Notes under the pieces: model-generated | Told to the model about the DNA's origin: nothing | The model's input: only the letters and a program-made list of their open reading frames with translations | Database searches by the model: none | Program-made: the position numbers and the translations under genes | Assembly: GCA_002482775.1 (NCBI GenBank) | Contig: DLGQ01000053.1 | Span: 31,560-58,696 of the forward strand | Reading direction: 5' to 3' | Length of the DNA stretch: 27,137 bases | Source of the DNA: Flavobacteriales bacterium UBA7690 | GTDB taxonomy: Bacteria; Bacteroidota; Bacteroidia; Flavobacteriales_F; PHOS-HE28 | Shown: one piece after another, positions 15,628 through 24,500 of the stretch | How the letters are laid out: every line of letters begins with the position of its first letter | Position numbering within the stretch: the stretch's first letter is position 1

Positions 15628-16275
15628 CTACTGGCCCCCTGCCTTTTGAAGAGCCTCCCAGATCCCACCCACAGGAGGATCGGCATGCAGGGTGACCGGG
15701 ATACCTGTCGTGGGATGTTGGAAGGAAATGGAACGCGCATGCAACGCGATGGTCCTGTCCTTTTCCCCACGGCGCGCCCCATACTTCACATCGCCTTTGA
15801 TCGGATGCCCGGATAGGCTCAGTTGCACACGGATCTGGTGGAACGCACCGCTGTTGGGCAACACTTCCAGCAGGGAATAACGATCACCAAGGCCGATCAC
15901 CTTCACCGCGAGTAAAACAGCGCGCTGATCAGAAGCAGACCGCGCTTTATGGTGTTTACCGTCGTGCGCAATGGTATGGTGCAGCAGAGGCCCGCTATCG
16001 TAGCGCCCTTCTACCACCGCCCAATACACCTTGGAGATCCGGCGCTGCTGGAACTGTTCGTTCAACTGCCGTGTGGCTTCAACCGTGCGGCCAAAGACCA
16101 TGACCCCGCTCACGGGTCGATCCAGCCGGTGTACCAACTGGATAGCATCATCTTTCAATTGGGCGCGAAGGAGCGAAAGCAGGTCCGGATCTCCGGTAGG
16201 ATCGGATTGCGATGGAACACCACCCGGCTTCCATACCGCAACCACCTGCTCATCTACCCACAGGACATCGAGCAT
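15628..16275 (-). CDS. RluA-family RNA pseudouridine synthase
   Basis: A 215-residue enzyme that converts uridine to pseudouridine in rRNA or tRNA. Motif II is VHRLDRPVSGVMVFGRT with catalytic Asp52 (the family pattern is HRLDxxTSG; Thr is replaced by Val here). The KLxRxYxA-like segment is ISKVYWAVVEG, and the conserved C-terminal motif is GAFHQIRVQLSLSGHPIKGD. There is no S4 RNA-binding domain, so it is the short RluA/TruC-like form rather than RluC or RluD. ATG 16275 is chosen over a longer in-frame version, which would overlap panB by 68 bp; with ATG 16275 the start lies 4 bp past the panB stop, so the two are probably cotranscribed. The target uridine is unknown. Confidence 0.92.
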   Translation of the reverse strand: MLDVLWVDEQVVAVWKPGGVPSQSDPTGDPDLLSLLRAQLKDDAIQLVHRLDRPVSGVMVFGRTVEATRQLNEQFQQRRISKVYWAVVEGRYDSGPLLHHTIAHDGKHHKARSASDQRAVLLAVKVIGLGDRYSLLEVLPNSGAFHQIRVQLSLSGHPIKGDVKYGARRGEKDRTIALHARSISFQHPTTGIPVTLHADPPVGGIWEALQKAGGQ

Positions 16276-16279
16276 CCGA

Positions 16280-17098
16280 TCAGTACTGCTCGTCGCTGCT
16301 GGGGAAGGCTTTCGAGCGCACATCGGCGATGTAGCCGGAGACCGCACCGGTGATCACGCTGTGGAGATCCGCATAACGGCGCAGGAATCGCGGGTTGAAC
16401 TCGTTGTTGATCCCGAGCATATCGTGCAGCACCAGCACTTGCCCGTCCACCCCGTTCCCAGCGCCGATGCCGATCACTGGTATGCTCACGCTCTTGGCCA
16501 CTTCCTCGGCCAGCTTCGCGGGGATCTTCTCCAGCACCAGTGCGAAGCAACCGGCTTCTTCCAAGAGTTTGGCGTCCGCCCGCAGGCGATCGGCTTCTTC
16601 CTGCTCTTTGGCCCGCACCACGTAGGTGCCGAACTTGTAGATGCTCTGGGGCGTAAGGCCGAGGTGGCCCATCACCGGGATACCGGCCGTTAATATCCGT
16701 TGGATCGAGGTGATCACCTCTTTCCCTCCTTCGAGTTTCACGGCATGGGCGCCGCTCTCCTTCATGATGCGGATGGCCGAGTTGAGCGCACCCTTGGAAT
16801 TGCCTTGGTAGGTACCGAAAGGCAGGTCCACCACGATAAGCGCACGGCTGCTACCACGTACCACCCCGCTGGCGTGGTAGATCATTTGGTCCAGGGTTAT
16901 GGGCAGCGTGGTCTCGTGCCCGGCCATCACGTTACTGGCACTATCGCCCACCAGGATCACATCTATCCCGGCGGTATCCACGAGGCGTGCCAGCGAATAG
17001 TCGTAGGCGGTGAGCATCGCGATCTTCTGGCCGCTCGCCTTCATTTCCAGCAGCGTGTGGGTGGTCACGCGCTTTACCGTCTTCAACGTGGTGCTCAT
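16280..17098 (-). CDS. panB: 3-methyl-2-oxobutanoate hydroxymethyltransferase
   Basis: A 272-residue enzyme of pantothenate synthesis. It transfers the one-carbon unit of 5,10-methylenetetrahydrofolate to 2-oxoisovalerate, giving ketopantoate. It is a (beta/alpha)8 barrel of the PEP/pyruvate superfamily. Visible family motifs: LTAYDYSLARLVDTAGID (29-46), VGDSASNVMAGHETTLPIT with metal-binding Asp52, DLPFGTYQ with Asp91, MGHLGLTPQS (143-152), Glu190 in LVLEKIP as catalytic base, and PVIGIGAGNGVDGQVLVLHD (207-226). Length is standard. It is the first gene of a probable two-gene unit with the pseudouridine synthase; panC is not in the window. TAGTTTTA on the minus strand (17111-17104) just before the start is one base from the -7 consensus. 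Confidence 0.97.
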   Translation of the reverse strand: MSTTLKTVKRVTTHTLLEMKASGQKIAMLTAYDYSLARLVDTAGIDVILVGDSASNVMAGHETTLPITLDQMIYHASGVVRGSSRALIVVDLPFGTYQGNSKGALNSAIRIMKESGAHAVKLEGGKEVITSIQRILTAGIPVMGHLGLTPQSIYKFGTYVVRAKEQEEADRLRADAKLLEEAGCFALVLEKIPAKLAEEVAKSVSIPVIGIGAGNGVDGQVLVLHDMLGINNEFNPRFLRRYADLHSVITGAVSGYIADVRSKAFPSSDEQY

Positions 17099-17211
17099 GG
17101 TGGGGTAAAACTACACCCGATCCTCGGGCCGGATAGGTTGCCGTTCACCGGCGCCAGCCTACCGTTGGCCGAAGCACCCATCCGGGAACCGTTCCGCCCC
17201 GACCGGCCTTC

Positions 17212-17219
17212 TATCTTTG
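17212..17219 (+). promoter_or_regulatory. Bacteroidota -7 promoter element TATCTTTG
   Basis: TATCTTTG at 17212-17219 is an exact match to the TAnnTTTG element used by the primary sigma factor of Bacteroidota. It lies 37 bp before the ATG of the DUF4249-like lipoprotein gene. The -33 TTG element is not clear. A small hairpin, CCGGG-AAAA-CCCGG (17229-17242), falls near the start of the expected leader. Confidence 0.7.
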
Positions 17220-17256
17220 ACACCCTTGCCGGGAAAACCCGGTCCAATGCCTGCAC

Positions 17257-18330
17257 ATGCAAAGAGCCGCCCTCCTTCTCGGAACCGTCGCCATCCTCAC
17301 CGGTTGTAGCACGGATCTGGAGATCAACGCACCTTACAAGGACATCACCGTGGTGCATGGCTTGCTCAACATGCGGGACTCCATCCACTATGTGAAGATC
17401 AGCAAGGCCTTTTTGGGTGAAGGCGATGCTCTGCTCTATGCGCAGATCCAGGATTCCAACGAGTGGGCACCCGGTGCGATCGAATACGCGCGGGTGGTGC
17501 GCAAATTGAACGGGTCGGTGGTTGGCACCTTCAACCTGTACGATACAGTGATCACCGATCGCGAGCCCGGTACGTTCTATGCACCTGAACAGACGATCCA
17601 CTATTTCGTTGATCCCTTCACGCGGAATATCCCGCAGGGTGGTACACCTACTACGATGCACCTGGACCATGACAGCGATTACGAACTACAGTTGCGCATC
17701 AAGGGCCAGGACATCACGGCGACCACGAACATCGTGAACGACTTCAGCTTCGTTAGTGCCGATCAGGCCACCACGGTACCCATCGAACTGCACAATGGTT
17801 CGCAGTACGGGGCATTCGAGCTGAACTGGTCGTCCAGCTTGGATGGTAAGCGGTATGTTGCGGACTATACGTTCCATTACAAAGAAGTGACCGGCACGGA
17901 TACCGTTACCAAACGATTCACACAGCGCCTGGGTACGCGTGTGAGCGGAAATCCAAATGGTAGTGAGCCGATGAGCGTTGCCTTGGACGGTGAAGAGTTC
18001 TTCAGTTCGGTGGCCACTGCGGTAGGAAATGCCGTTGTTGACCAACGCATCTTCATGGGCATCGACTTCACCGTTTCGGTCGCCAATGAGGAATTCCACA
18101 CCTACCTCACCCTTACCGAACCGGTCACGGGGATCGTACAGGACCGACCCTCGTACAGCAACGTGGCCAACGGGTACGGCATCTTCGGTGGTCGTTACGT
18201 GAAGTACATCCTTGGAAAGCGGCTAGGAAGTAACAGCCTGAACCAACTTTGCGATGGCCCGGTAACCGGCACTTTGCGCTTTTGCTCGGGGATGCCCGGA
18301 GACGTGGTAAGCCCGCACTATTGCCCCTGA
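17257..18330 (+). CDS. DUF4249-like outer-surface lipoprotein
   Basis: A 357-residue lipoprotein. The signal is MQRAALLLGTVAILTGC, with lipobox Cys17. Then comes EINAPYKDITVVHGLLNMRD and KISKAFLGEGDALLYAQI. An early VxGLLN strand, a paired "yvkiskaflge" strand and an R-V-x-N-G-like carboxypeptidase-regulatory-type segment resemble DUF4249 lipoproteins of Bacteroidota. Those are often encoded beside TonB-dependent receptors, and none is here. The C-terminus carries paired Cys (CDGPVTGTLRFC and HYC). The family assignment is tentative; the lipoprotein call is firm. It stands alone with its own promoter and terminator. A role in binding or transport at the outer membrane is a guess. Confidence 0.82.
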   Translation: MQRAALLLGTVAILTGCSTDLEINAPYKDITVVHGLLNMRDSIHYVKISKAFLGEGDALLYAQIQDSNEWAPGAIEYARVVRKLNGSVVGTFNLYDTVITDREPGTFYAPEQTIHYFVDPFTRNIPQGGTPTTMHLDHDSDYELQLRIKGQDITATTNIVNDFSFVSADQATTVPIELHNGSQYGAFELNWSSSLDGKRYVADYTFHYKEVTGTDTVTKRFTQRLGTRVSGNPNGSEPMSVALDGEEFFSSVATAVGNAVVDQRIFMGIDFTVSVANEEFHTYLTLTEPVTGIVQDRPSYSNVANGYGIFGGRYVKYILGKRLGSNSLNQLCDGPVTGTLRFCSGMPGDVVSPHYCP

Positions 18331-18352
18331 CGATCTGTCCATTTGGCAGTTC

Positions 18353-18378
18353 CAAAGCCCGCTCGTTGGCGGGCTTTG
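18353..18378 (+). terminator. Rho-independent terminator after the DUF4249-like gene
   Basis: CAAAGCCCGC (18353-18362) pairs perfectly with GCGGGCTTTG (18369-18378), 6-nt loop, followed by TCCTTCTTGT. It sits 23 bp past the stop. Confidence 0.85.
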
Positions 18379-18440
18379 TCCTTCTTGTCAGTTCGACAAG
18401 GCAAGCTGCCGAATGGCATGGGCCTTGACAAAGGCGGGCG

Positions 18441-18463
18441 TCGGCCATAACGGTATGGGCCGA
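18441..18463 (+). promoter_or_regulatory. Hairpin-forming inverted repeat upstream of dnaK
   Basis: TCGGCCATA (18441-18449) can pair with TATGGGCCGA (18454-18463) with a single bulged G and a 4-nt loop, 17 bp before the dnaK start. It is not the CIRCE element (TTAGCACTC-N9-GAGTGCTAA). It may be an operator, an mRNA leader structure, or chance. A TTGACA at 18425-18430 lies upstream, but no convincing -7 element is seen. Confidence 0.35.
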
Positions 18464-18479
18464 TGAACCAACAAAGACT

Positions 18480-20390
18480 ATGAGCAAGATCATCGGGATC
18501 GATCTGGGGACCACGAACAGTTGCGTAGCCGTAATGGAGGGCAACGAACCGGTGGTCATCGCCAACAGCGAAGGCAAGCGCACCACCCCCAGTGTGGTAG
18601 CGTTCGTGGAAGGTGGAGAGCGCAAAGTGGGTGATCCCGCAAAGCGTCAAGCCATCACCAACCCCACCAACACGATCTATTCCATCAAGCGCTTCATGGG
18701 CAACTCGTTCGACGAGAGCTCCAAGGAAGCCGGCCGTGTGCCTTACAAGGTGGAACGTGGACCGGGCAACACGCCCCGTGTGCAAACGGGCGACCGCCAG
18801 TATACCCCACAGGAGATCAGCGCCATGATCCTGCAAAAGATGAAGAAGACGGCGGAAGATTACCTCGGCACCACAGTGACCGAAGCGGTGATCACCGTAC
18901 CGGCCTACTTCAACGATGCACAGCGCCAGGCCACCAAAGAGGCGGGTGAGATCGCCGGTCTGAAGGTGCGCCGCATCATCAACGAGCCAACCGCAGCCGC
19001 ACTGGCTTACGGCTTGGACAAGAAGAACATCGACCAGAAGATCGTGGTGTTCGACTGCGGCGGTGGTACCCACGACGTTAGCGTACTGGAACTCGGCGAC
19101 GGTGTGTTCGAAGTGAAGAGCACCGATGGCGACACCCACTTGGGCGGCGACGACTTCGACCAGGTCATCATCGACTGGTTGGCCGAGGAATTCAAGAACG
19201 ACGAAGGGTTGGACCTCCGCAAAGACCCCATGGCCCTGCAGCGCTTGAAGGATGCTGCCGAGAAAGCCAAGATCGAGCTCAGCTCCACCACGACCAGCGA
19301 GATCAACCTGCCGTACATCATGCCGGTGAACGGCATCCCGAAGCACTTGGTCCGCAGCTTGAGCCGCGCCAAGTTCGAACAACTAGCAGATAGCCTGATC
19401 AAGCGCACCATCGCACCATGCGAAAGCGCGTTGAAGAACGCCGGCCTGAAGATCACCGATATCGACGAGGTCATCCTCGTGGGTGGCAGCACCCGGATCC
19501 CTGCGATCCAGGAGGCGGTGAAGAAATTCTTCGGTGGCAAAGAGCCGAGCAAAGGTGTTAACCCCGACGAAGTGGTGGCCGTTGGCGCCGCCATCCAAGG
19601 TGGTGTGCTCTCCGGCGACGTGAAGGACGTGCTCCTCTTGGACGTTACCCCGCTGAGCCTCGGTATCGAGACCATGGGCGGCGTGATGACCAAGTTGATC
19701 GAGGCCAACACCACGATCCCCACCAAGAAGAGCGAGACCTTCAGCACGGCCAGCGACAGCCAGCCCAGCGTGGAGATCCACGTTCTGCAAGGCGAGCGCC
19801 CCATTGCCTCAGGTAACCGCACCATCGGTCGTTTCCACCTGGATGGCATCCCACCAGCACCTCGCGGCGTTCCACAGATCGAAGTGACCTTCGATATCGA
19901 TGCCAATGGTATCCTGCACGTAGGTGCCAAGGACAAAGCCACTGGCAAAGAGCAGAGCATCCGCATCGAAGCCAGCAGCGGCCTCAGCAAAGAGGACATC
20001 GAGAAGATGAAGAAGGAAGCCGAGGCCAACGCCGACAGCGACCGCATCGCTCGCGAGCGCGTTGATAAGCTGAACCAGGCCGACAGCCTGATCTTCCAGA
20101 CCGAGAAGCAGCTGAAGGAATTCGGCGACAAGATCCCGGCCGACAAGAAGCAGCCGATCGAAGATGCGCTGGGCAAGTTGAAGACCGCCCACGCCGCCGA
20201 GGACCTCTCCGGTGTGGACAGTGCCATGGCCGAGCTGAACAGCGTGTTCTCCGCAGCCAGCGAAGACATGTACAAAGCTGCTCAAGAAGCCCAAGCCAGC
20301 GGCGCGTCCGGCGGCTCACAAGCCAACACCTCCGGTGATGCCGAGGTGAAGGATGTGGACTTCGAAGAAGTGAAAGACGAGAAGAAATAA
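18480..20390 (+). CDS. dnaK: Hsp70 chaperone DnaK
   Basis: A 636-residue ATP-dependent chaperone that binds exposed hydrophobic segments with DnaJ and GrpE. The nucleotide domain starts with IGIDLGTTNSCVAVMEG; phosphate 2 loop FDCGGGTHDVS (191-201) keeps Thr197, the residue matching the autophosphorylated Thr of E. coli; connect and adenosine motifs are VILVGGSTRIPAIQEAVKKFF. The linker is DVLLLDVTPLSLGIE (about 383-397). The substrate-binding beta domain and helical lid follow, and the tail ends VKDVDFEEVKDEKK, the usual acidic EEVK-type end. His replaces the usual Phe after GGGT, as I remember from other Bacteroidota DnaK. grpE and dnaJ are not adjacent. A strong terminator follows. Several long antisense frames over this gene are artefacts. 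Confidence 0.98.
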   Translation: MSKIIGIDLGTTNSCVAVMEGNEPVVIANSEGKRTTPSVVAFVEGGERKVGDPAKRQAITNPTNTIYSIKRFMGNSFDESSKEAGRVPYKVERGPGNTPRVQTGDRQYTPQEISAMILQKMKKTAEDYLGTTVTEAVITVPAYFNDAQRQATKEAGEIAGLKVRRIINEPTAAALAYGLDKKNIDQKIVVFDCGGGTHDVSVLELGDGVFEVKSTDGDTHLGGDDFDQVIIDWLAEEFKNDEGLDLRKDPMALQRLKDAAEKAKIELSSTTTSEINLPYIMPVNGIPKHLVRSLSRAKFEQLADSLIKRTIAPCESALKNAGLKITDIDEVILVGGSTRIPAIQEAVKKFFGGKEPSKGVNPDEVVAVGAAIQGGVLSGDVKDVLLLDVTPLSLGIETMGGVMTKLIEANTTIPTKKSETFSTASDSQPSVEIHVLQGERPIASGNRTIGRFHLDGIPPAPRGVPQIEVTFDIDANGILHVGAKDKATGKEQSIRIEASSGLSKEDIEKMKKEAEANADSDRIARERVDKLNQADSLIFQTEKQLKEFGDKIPADKKQPIEDALGKLKTAHAAEDLSGVDSAMAELNSVFSAASEDMYKAAQEAQASGASGGSQANTSGDAEVKDVDFEEVKDEKK

Positions 20391-20413
20391 GACCTGCGCA
20401 ACAAGCGCTCTAT

Positions 20414-20442
20414 GAAAAGCCCCGCATCTCGCGGGGCTTTTC
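20414..20442. terminator. Strong bidirectional terminator between dnaK and the MORN-like gene
   Basis: GAAAAGCCCCGC (20414-20425) pairs perfectly with GCGGGGCTTTTC (20431-20442), 12-bp stem and 5-nt loop. The T-rich arm makes it act for dnaK, and the AAAA on the other side for the convergent gene ending at 20461. Confidence 0.92.
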
Positions 20443-20460
20443 TTGCTCTTGGCCGTTCTG

Positions 20461-21204
20461 TCAGCGTATTGAAGCCACCTTACCGTCCTGGTATTCCTCT
20501 CGTCTTGTTATCGCACCGGTAGTATCATAATAGGTCCAGGTTCCCACCCGTTGGGTATCCATGCGTGTGGGGTCGTACCGGGCATGACCTTCGGCCCGCA
20601 AAGCCCCCCCGGGGTGGTAATCCTTCTGCTCGAATTGCACACGCTTCTTGTCCACCAGATGCAAGGTGCTGATGGCATGCCCATCGGCCGCGAACAGGTC
20701 CATCCGGATGAAATAGGGTTCGGAGCGGTGGCGCTCCTCCGCATACCGGAGTTTACCGTCCACATAATGATCCTCGTAGGCTACGGATATACCATCCACA
20801 TAGCGTGCTTCGGACCGAAGTTGGCCGTTCCGATGGTAGGTCCTTAACACGCATTTCACCGCATCCAGGGCACGGAATTCACGTTCCACGCCACCATCGG
20901 GATGGTAGTTCTTGTAGATCGTGAGCTTGCCCCCGTCGTAGTAGCCACGATGTTTCAACCCGCCAGCCGGGTAATGGTCTTCTACCCAACCGATACAGGG
21001 GTACCCTCCACATAGACGTACCGAATCACCACCAAGCGCCTTGTTAAGGGCTTCGTACGCGTTCAGATCCGGGGAAGGGTCCTCGCCCACGTCACCCATA
21101 ACGAAGTGCTCGTCCTGGGCAAGAAGGTCCCTATCGGGCTGGGCCTGAAGGGAAAAAGGAACTATCAACAGAGCGAACGAAGTAACGCGGAAGAACGAAC
21201 CCAT
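20461..21204 (-). CDS. Secreted MORN-variant (YwqK-like) repeat protein
   Basis: A 247-residue protein with a signal peptide (MGSFFRVTSFALLIVPFSLQAQ, cleaved near AQA/Q). From about residue 75 it carries MORN_2-type repeats of ~22-24 residues: HYPAGGLKHRGYYDGGKL, YHPDGGVEREF, YHRNGQLRSEARYVDG, HYVDGKLRYAEER, YHPGGALRAEGHARY and TYYDTTGAITRREEYQDGK. Such repeats occur in bacterial proteins named YwqK-family antitoxins, but a toxin-antitoxin role is not shown by the sequence; most are better called MORN-like repeat proteins. Two Cys at residues 64 and 69 (RLCGGYPCIGW) may form a disulfide. It shares the dnaK terminator. Function unknown. Confidence 0.85.
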   Translation of the reverse strand: MGSFFRVTSFALLIVPFSLQAQPDRDLLAQDEHFVMGDVGEDPSPDLNAYEALNKALGGDSVRLCGGYPCIGWVEDHYPAGGLKHRGYYDGGKLTIYKNYHPDGGVEREFRALDAVKCVLRTYHRNGQLRSEARYVDGISVAYEDHYVDGKLRYAEERHRSEPYFIRMDLFAADGHAISTLHLVDKKRVQFEQKDYHPGGALRAEGHARYDPTRMDTQRVGTWTYYDTTGAITRREEYQDGKVASIR

Positions 21205-21547
21205 GGGCCTTGAACGCGTCAGGTGGAGTCTTAGTTACTGGATCGGGTGGCAGCCTTTCACCAGCAGCAAGGGATCCCCCGGCAAGGCAAAGCCCTTGGA
21301 CGAGTCGAATTTGATAGGACCACACGACACAGACCATTATCGCCTGATCATCAATGGAATATAGCTGGAAAAGGAACCCTGCCAACAGGATGACCTGCGC
21401 CATGACCTTCACACGTGATGCATGTGACTGGTCGACGAAAAGGATGCTCTCATCTACATAAAACTGGCCTTTAACTATAAATAGGTATTGACAAGGGTCT
21501 CGTAGTCTGATCAACTTGCGCACTCGGAACCCGTAAAACACCCGAAC
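21205..21547. other. Gene-free spacer before the giant T9SS protein
   Basis: 343 bp between the divergent starts of the MORN-like gene and the T9SS protein. It must hold both promoters. The right third is visibly AT-rich (21457-21490, with TTTAACTATAAATAGG). I find no good TAnnTTTG element on either strand, no RNA gene and no terminator. A short inverted repeat, CAAGGG/CCCTTG (21268-21273 and 21293-21298, 19-nt spacing), is weak. An open frame on the minus strand (21131-21568) overlaps both genes and is not supported. Confidence 0.5.
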
Positions 21548-24500
21548 ATGAGCACGAACTCTCCACACAAGCTTCGAAGAATTGCCGACTACTTTGACAA
21601 GTTGCTCGTTCTCACCTTGGTCCTACTAACCACAGGTGCTTGGTCGCAAAGTGTAACACAATACACCTTCACTTCTGGGATTGAAACTTGGTCTGCCATA
21701 AGTGGCGGAGTTCGTCTGAACACCACGACAAGCAGTTTCGATGACCAAACGTATACGATAGACCCTGTTGCCAATGTTCTTTTCGCGGGGACATCGTACA
21801 ACACCCTATTCGTAAGCGCCAATGGTTTCGTGACCTTTAACAATGCACCGTCGGGTTCAAACTTCACCCCGATAGAATCGAGTTCAACGGGATACACCGG
21901 TGCTATTTCCGCTTTTGGTTGCGATATTGAGAACGCTTCATCAGGCACACGCGAGATCCGTTGGCAGGAGGTCGGCTCGGAGGTAGTGGTCCAATGGCTA
22001 GGCGCGCGCCGAGCAGGGCAATCCGAATCGATCTCGTTCCAGATCAGGATCAATACGACCAATGGCGTTATCAAGACCGTGTACAATGCATCGACCCCGA
22101 GCGGTTCAACAAATAACTACCCACAGGTTGGATTGCGCGGCCCGAACAATAGCACCTACAATAACCGTTCGGTCGAGGCCACTTCCGGAACAGGTTCAAG
22201 TTGGGCGAACTCCGCAGCTGGGAATGACAACTTCGATGAATGTCGCTATAACAACACAGCAGGTCGAAGCCCAGCGAACGGGTTAACGTTCACTTGGACA
22301 CCACCATGTCTCCCGCCCACGACATCGACAGCAGGTTCGGACCAAACGATTTGCTTTGGAGGTGCCCATGTCCTGTCGGCTAACGTTCCTTCTATCGGGA
22401 CTGGAGCATGGTCCATCAACTCTGTGTCAGGGGGAGCCACAAACAACAACTCCCAATTCAGCAGCCTCTCAGCAAACAACGCCACATTCACACCGCTCAC
22501 GGCAGGGGTGTATACTCTGCGCTGGACCATCTCCAATGGGGTGTGTACTGCGTCAACGGACGACATTGTGCTGACGGTACGTGCCCAACCCACGACAGCC
22601 AACGCCGGTGGTGACCAAATCGTTTGTGCCAGTCCTGGAACTGCTACCCTCGCTGGTAACACCATCACTTTGGGCACCGGAACATGGTCCAAGACATCCC
22701 CGGGCGCCGGTGGAAGCATCACTACGCCCAACTCTCCCAACTCGGGCATTACCGGTCTAACGGTGGCTGGCAGTCCTTACACCTTCCGTTGGACGGCGAC
22801 GAATGCCCCTTGCGCGAGCAACTTCGATGAGATGACCATCACGGTCATCCCTGCACCCACCACCTCGAACGCCGGTGGTGACCAGACCATCTGCCTCACT
22901 GATGCCCAAGTCTTGACGGCCAATGTACCTTCTGTAGGTACGGGCGTATGGTCTATTAGTGCGGTCTCTGGTGGCGCCACGAACAACACGTCCCAGTTCA
23001 GCAGTCTCTCGACGAACAACGCAACCTTCACGCCCCTCACGGCTGGTGTCTATACGCTCCGCTGGAGCATAACCAATGGAGTTTGCGCGGCCTCTGCGGA
23101 CGACATGATCCTCACCGTGCGGGCGATACCGACAACAGCGAACGCCGGGGGCGACCAAGAGGTCTGCGCCAACCCTGGCACAGCGACTTTGGCTGGTAAC
23201 ACGATCACTTCGGGTAGCGGGACCTGGACCAAAACCTCGCCTGGAGCCGGTGGTAACATCACCACGCCCGGTTCACCCACCACAGGGATCACCGGTTTGA
23301 CGGTTGCTGGCAGTCCCTACACTTTCCGCTGGACGGCAAGTAACTCCCCATGCGCAAGCAATTTCGATGAGATGACGATCGTGGTGAACCCTAATCCAAC
23401 AGCTACCCCGACAAGCAGCACTCCTATTTGTGTTGGTTCCCCCTTCAGCCTGAACGGGAACACGGACATAGGAACGTCCTATTCTTGGAGCGGTCCGAAC
23501 GGATTTGCTAGCACAGATCAGAACCCTACTTTGGGAAATGCTGCACTCGCCATGGGCGGAACTTATTCTTTCACAGCAACGGCAAACAGCTGCCCTACGA
23601 CAGGTACCGTGTCCGTAGCGATCAACCCGGTGCCCGCCAGTGTAACGGCCAACTCCACTGTATCGAGCGTGTGCTCCACTTCCAACACGGTCAACCTCAC
23701 CTCCAGCACGGCCACCACGGCCACCTTGCTTTCCGAGGGATGGAATAGCGGTACTGGTGGTTGGACCACCGCCAATACTTCAACTGGCGGCAATGTTGCT
23801 GACGCGGCTTGGACCATTCGCCCGAATGCGTATTTCTACAACGCCTCCTCCGGTGCTGACCCTACCTTCAATAGCAACGACAACACGGCCTTCTTCCTGA
23901 GCAATAGTGACGATCAAGGCTCCGGAACAACGGCCACCACGCTGACCTCACCAGCCTTCAGCACTGCGGGTTACAGCGCGGTCTCCATGACCTTTTACCA
24001 CCACTACCGTTTCAACAGTGGTGCGAGCGATAGGGCTTTCGTTGAGGTTTCCACCGACAACACGAGTTGGACAACGGTCACCACCTACAGTTCCACTCAG
24101 GGTGCCGTGAACGGCTTCGTACAAGCCACCGCGAACTTGAACAGTGTTGCAGGCCAACCCACGGTGTACGTGCGCTTCCGATACGCCGCTACCTGGGACT
24201 GGTGGTGGGCAATTGACAACGTGAACATCACCGCAACGTTCAGCACGCCTGTAAGCTATGCATGGACATCCACTCCCACCGGCTTCGCTAGTGCATCACA
24301 GAACCCGACCGGTGTAGCTGTAACCGAGGACAGGACCTATCTGGTGACCGTGACAACGCCGGCTGGTTGTACAGCCGATGCCAGCGTTGCTGTTGATCAT
24401 GTGCAGGCACCTGTCGCCGGATCGAACAACACCCTTACCATCTGCAGCATCGATGCTGCGGTGGACATGAGCGCTTTGCTCGGTGCGCACGATGCAGGTA

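Noticed and set aside
18318..20294. Several long minus-strand frames (up to 422 codons) opposite dnaK
   Set aside because: Strong codon bias in dnaK removes stops on the opposite strand, a well-known artefact. No start context, no promoter and no family motif support them.
18480..20390. DnaK phosphate loop DCGGGTHDVS seen as an unusual active site
   Set aside because: His in place of Phe after GGGT is, to my knowledge, common in Bacteroidota DnaK, and the functional Thr and Asp are kept.
20461..21204. Toxin-antitoxin system based on the YwqK-like label
   Set aside because: The protein has a signal peptide and MORN-type repeats, and no toxin gene is adjacent. The antitoxin label of this family is not supported by context.
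21131..21568. Minus-strand 145-codon frame with hydrophobic stretches in the spacer before the T9SS gene
   Set aside because: It overlaps the MORN-like gene in another frame and the start of the T9SS gene on the other strand. Its hydrophobic part comes from AT-rich spacer DNA, and there is no promoter or homologous motif.
22319..23398. Regular repeats considered as a CRISPR or non-coding repeat array
   Set aside because: The period is 540/270 bp, the frame is open throughout, and conservation follows codon structure, so these are protein-domain repeats.
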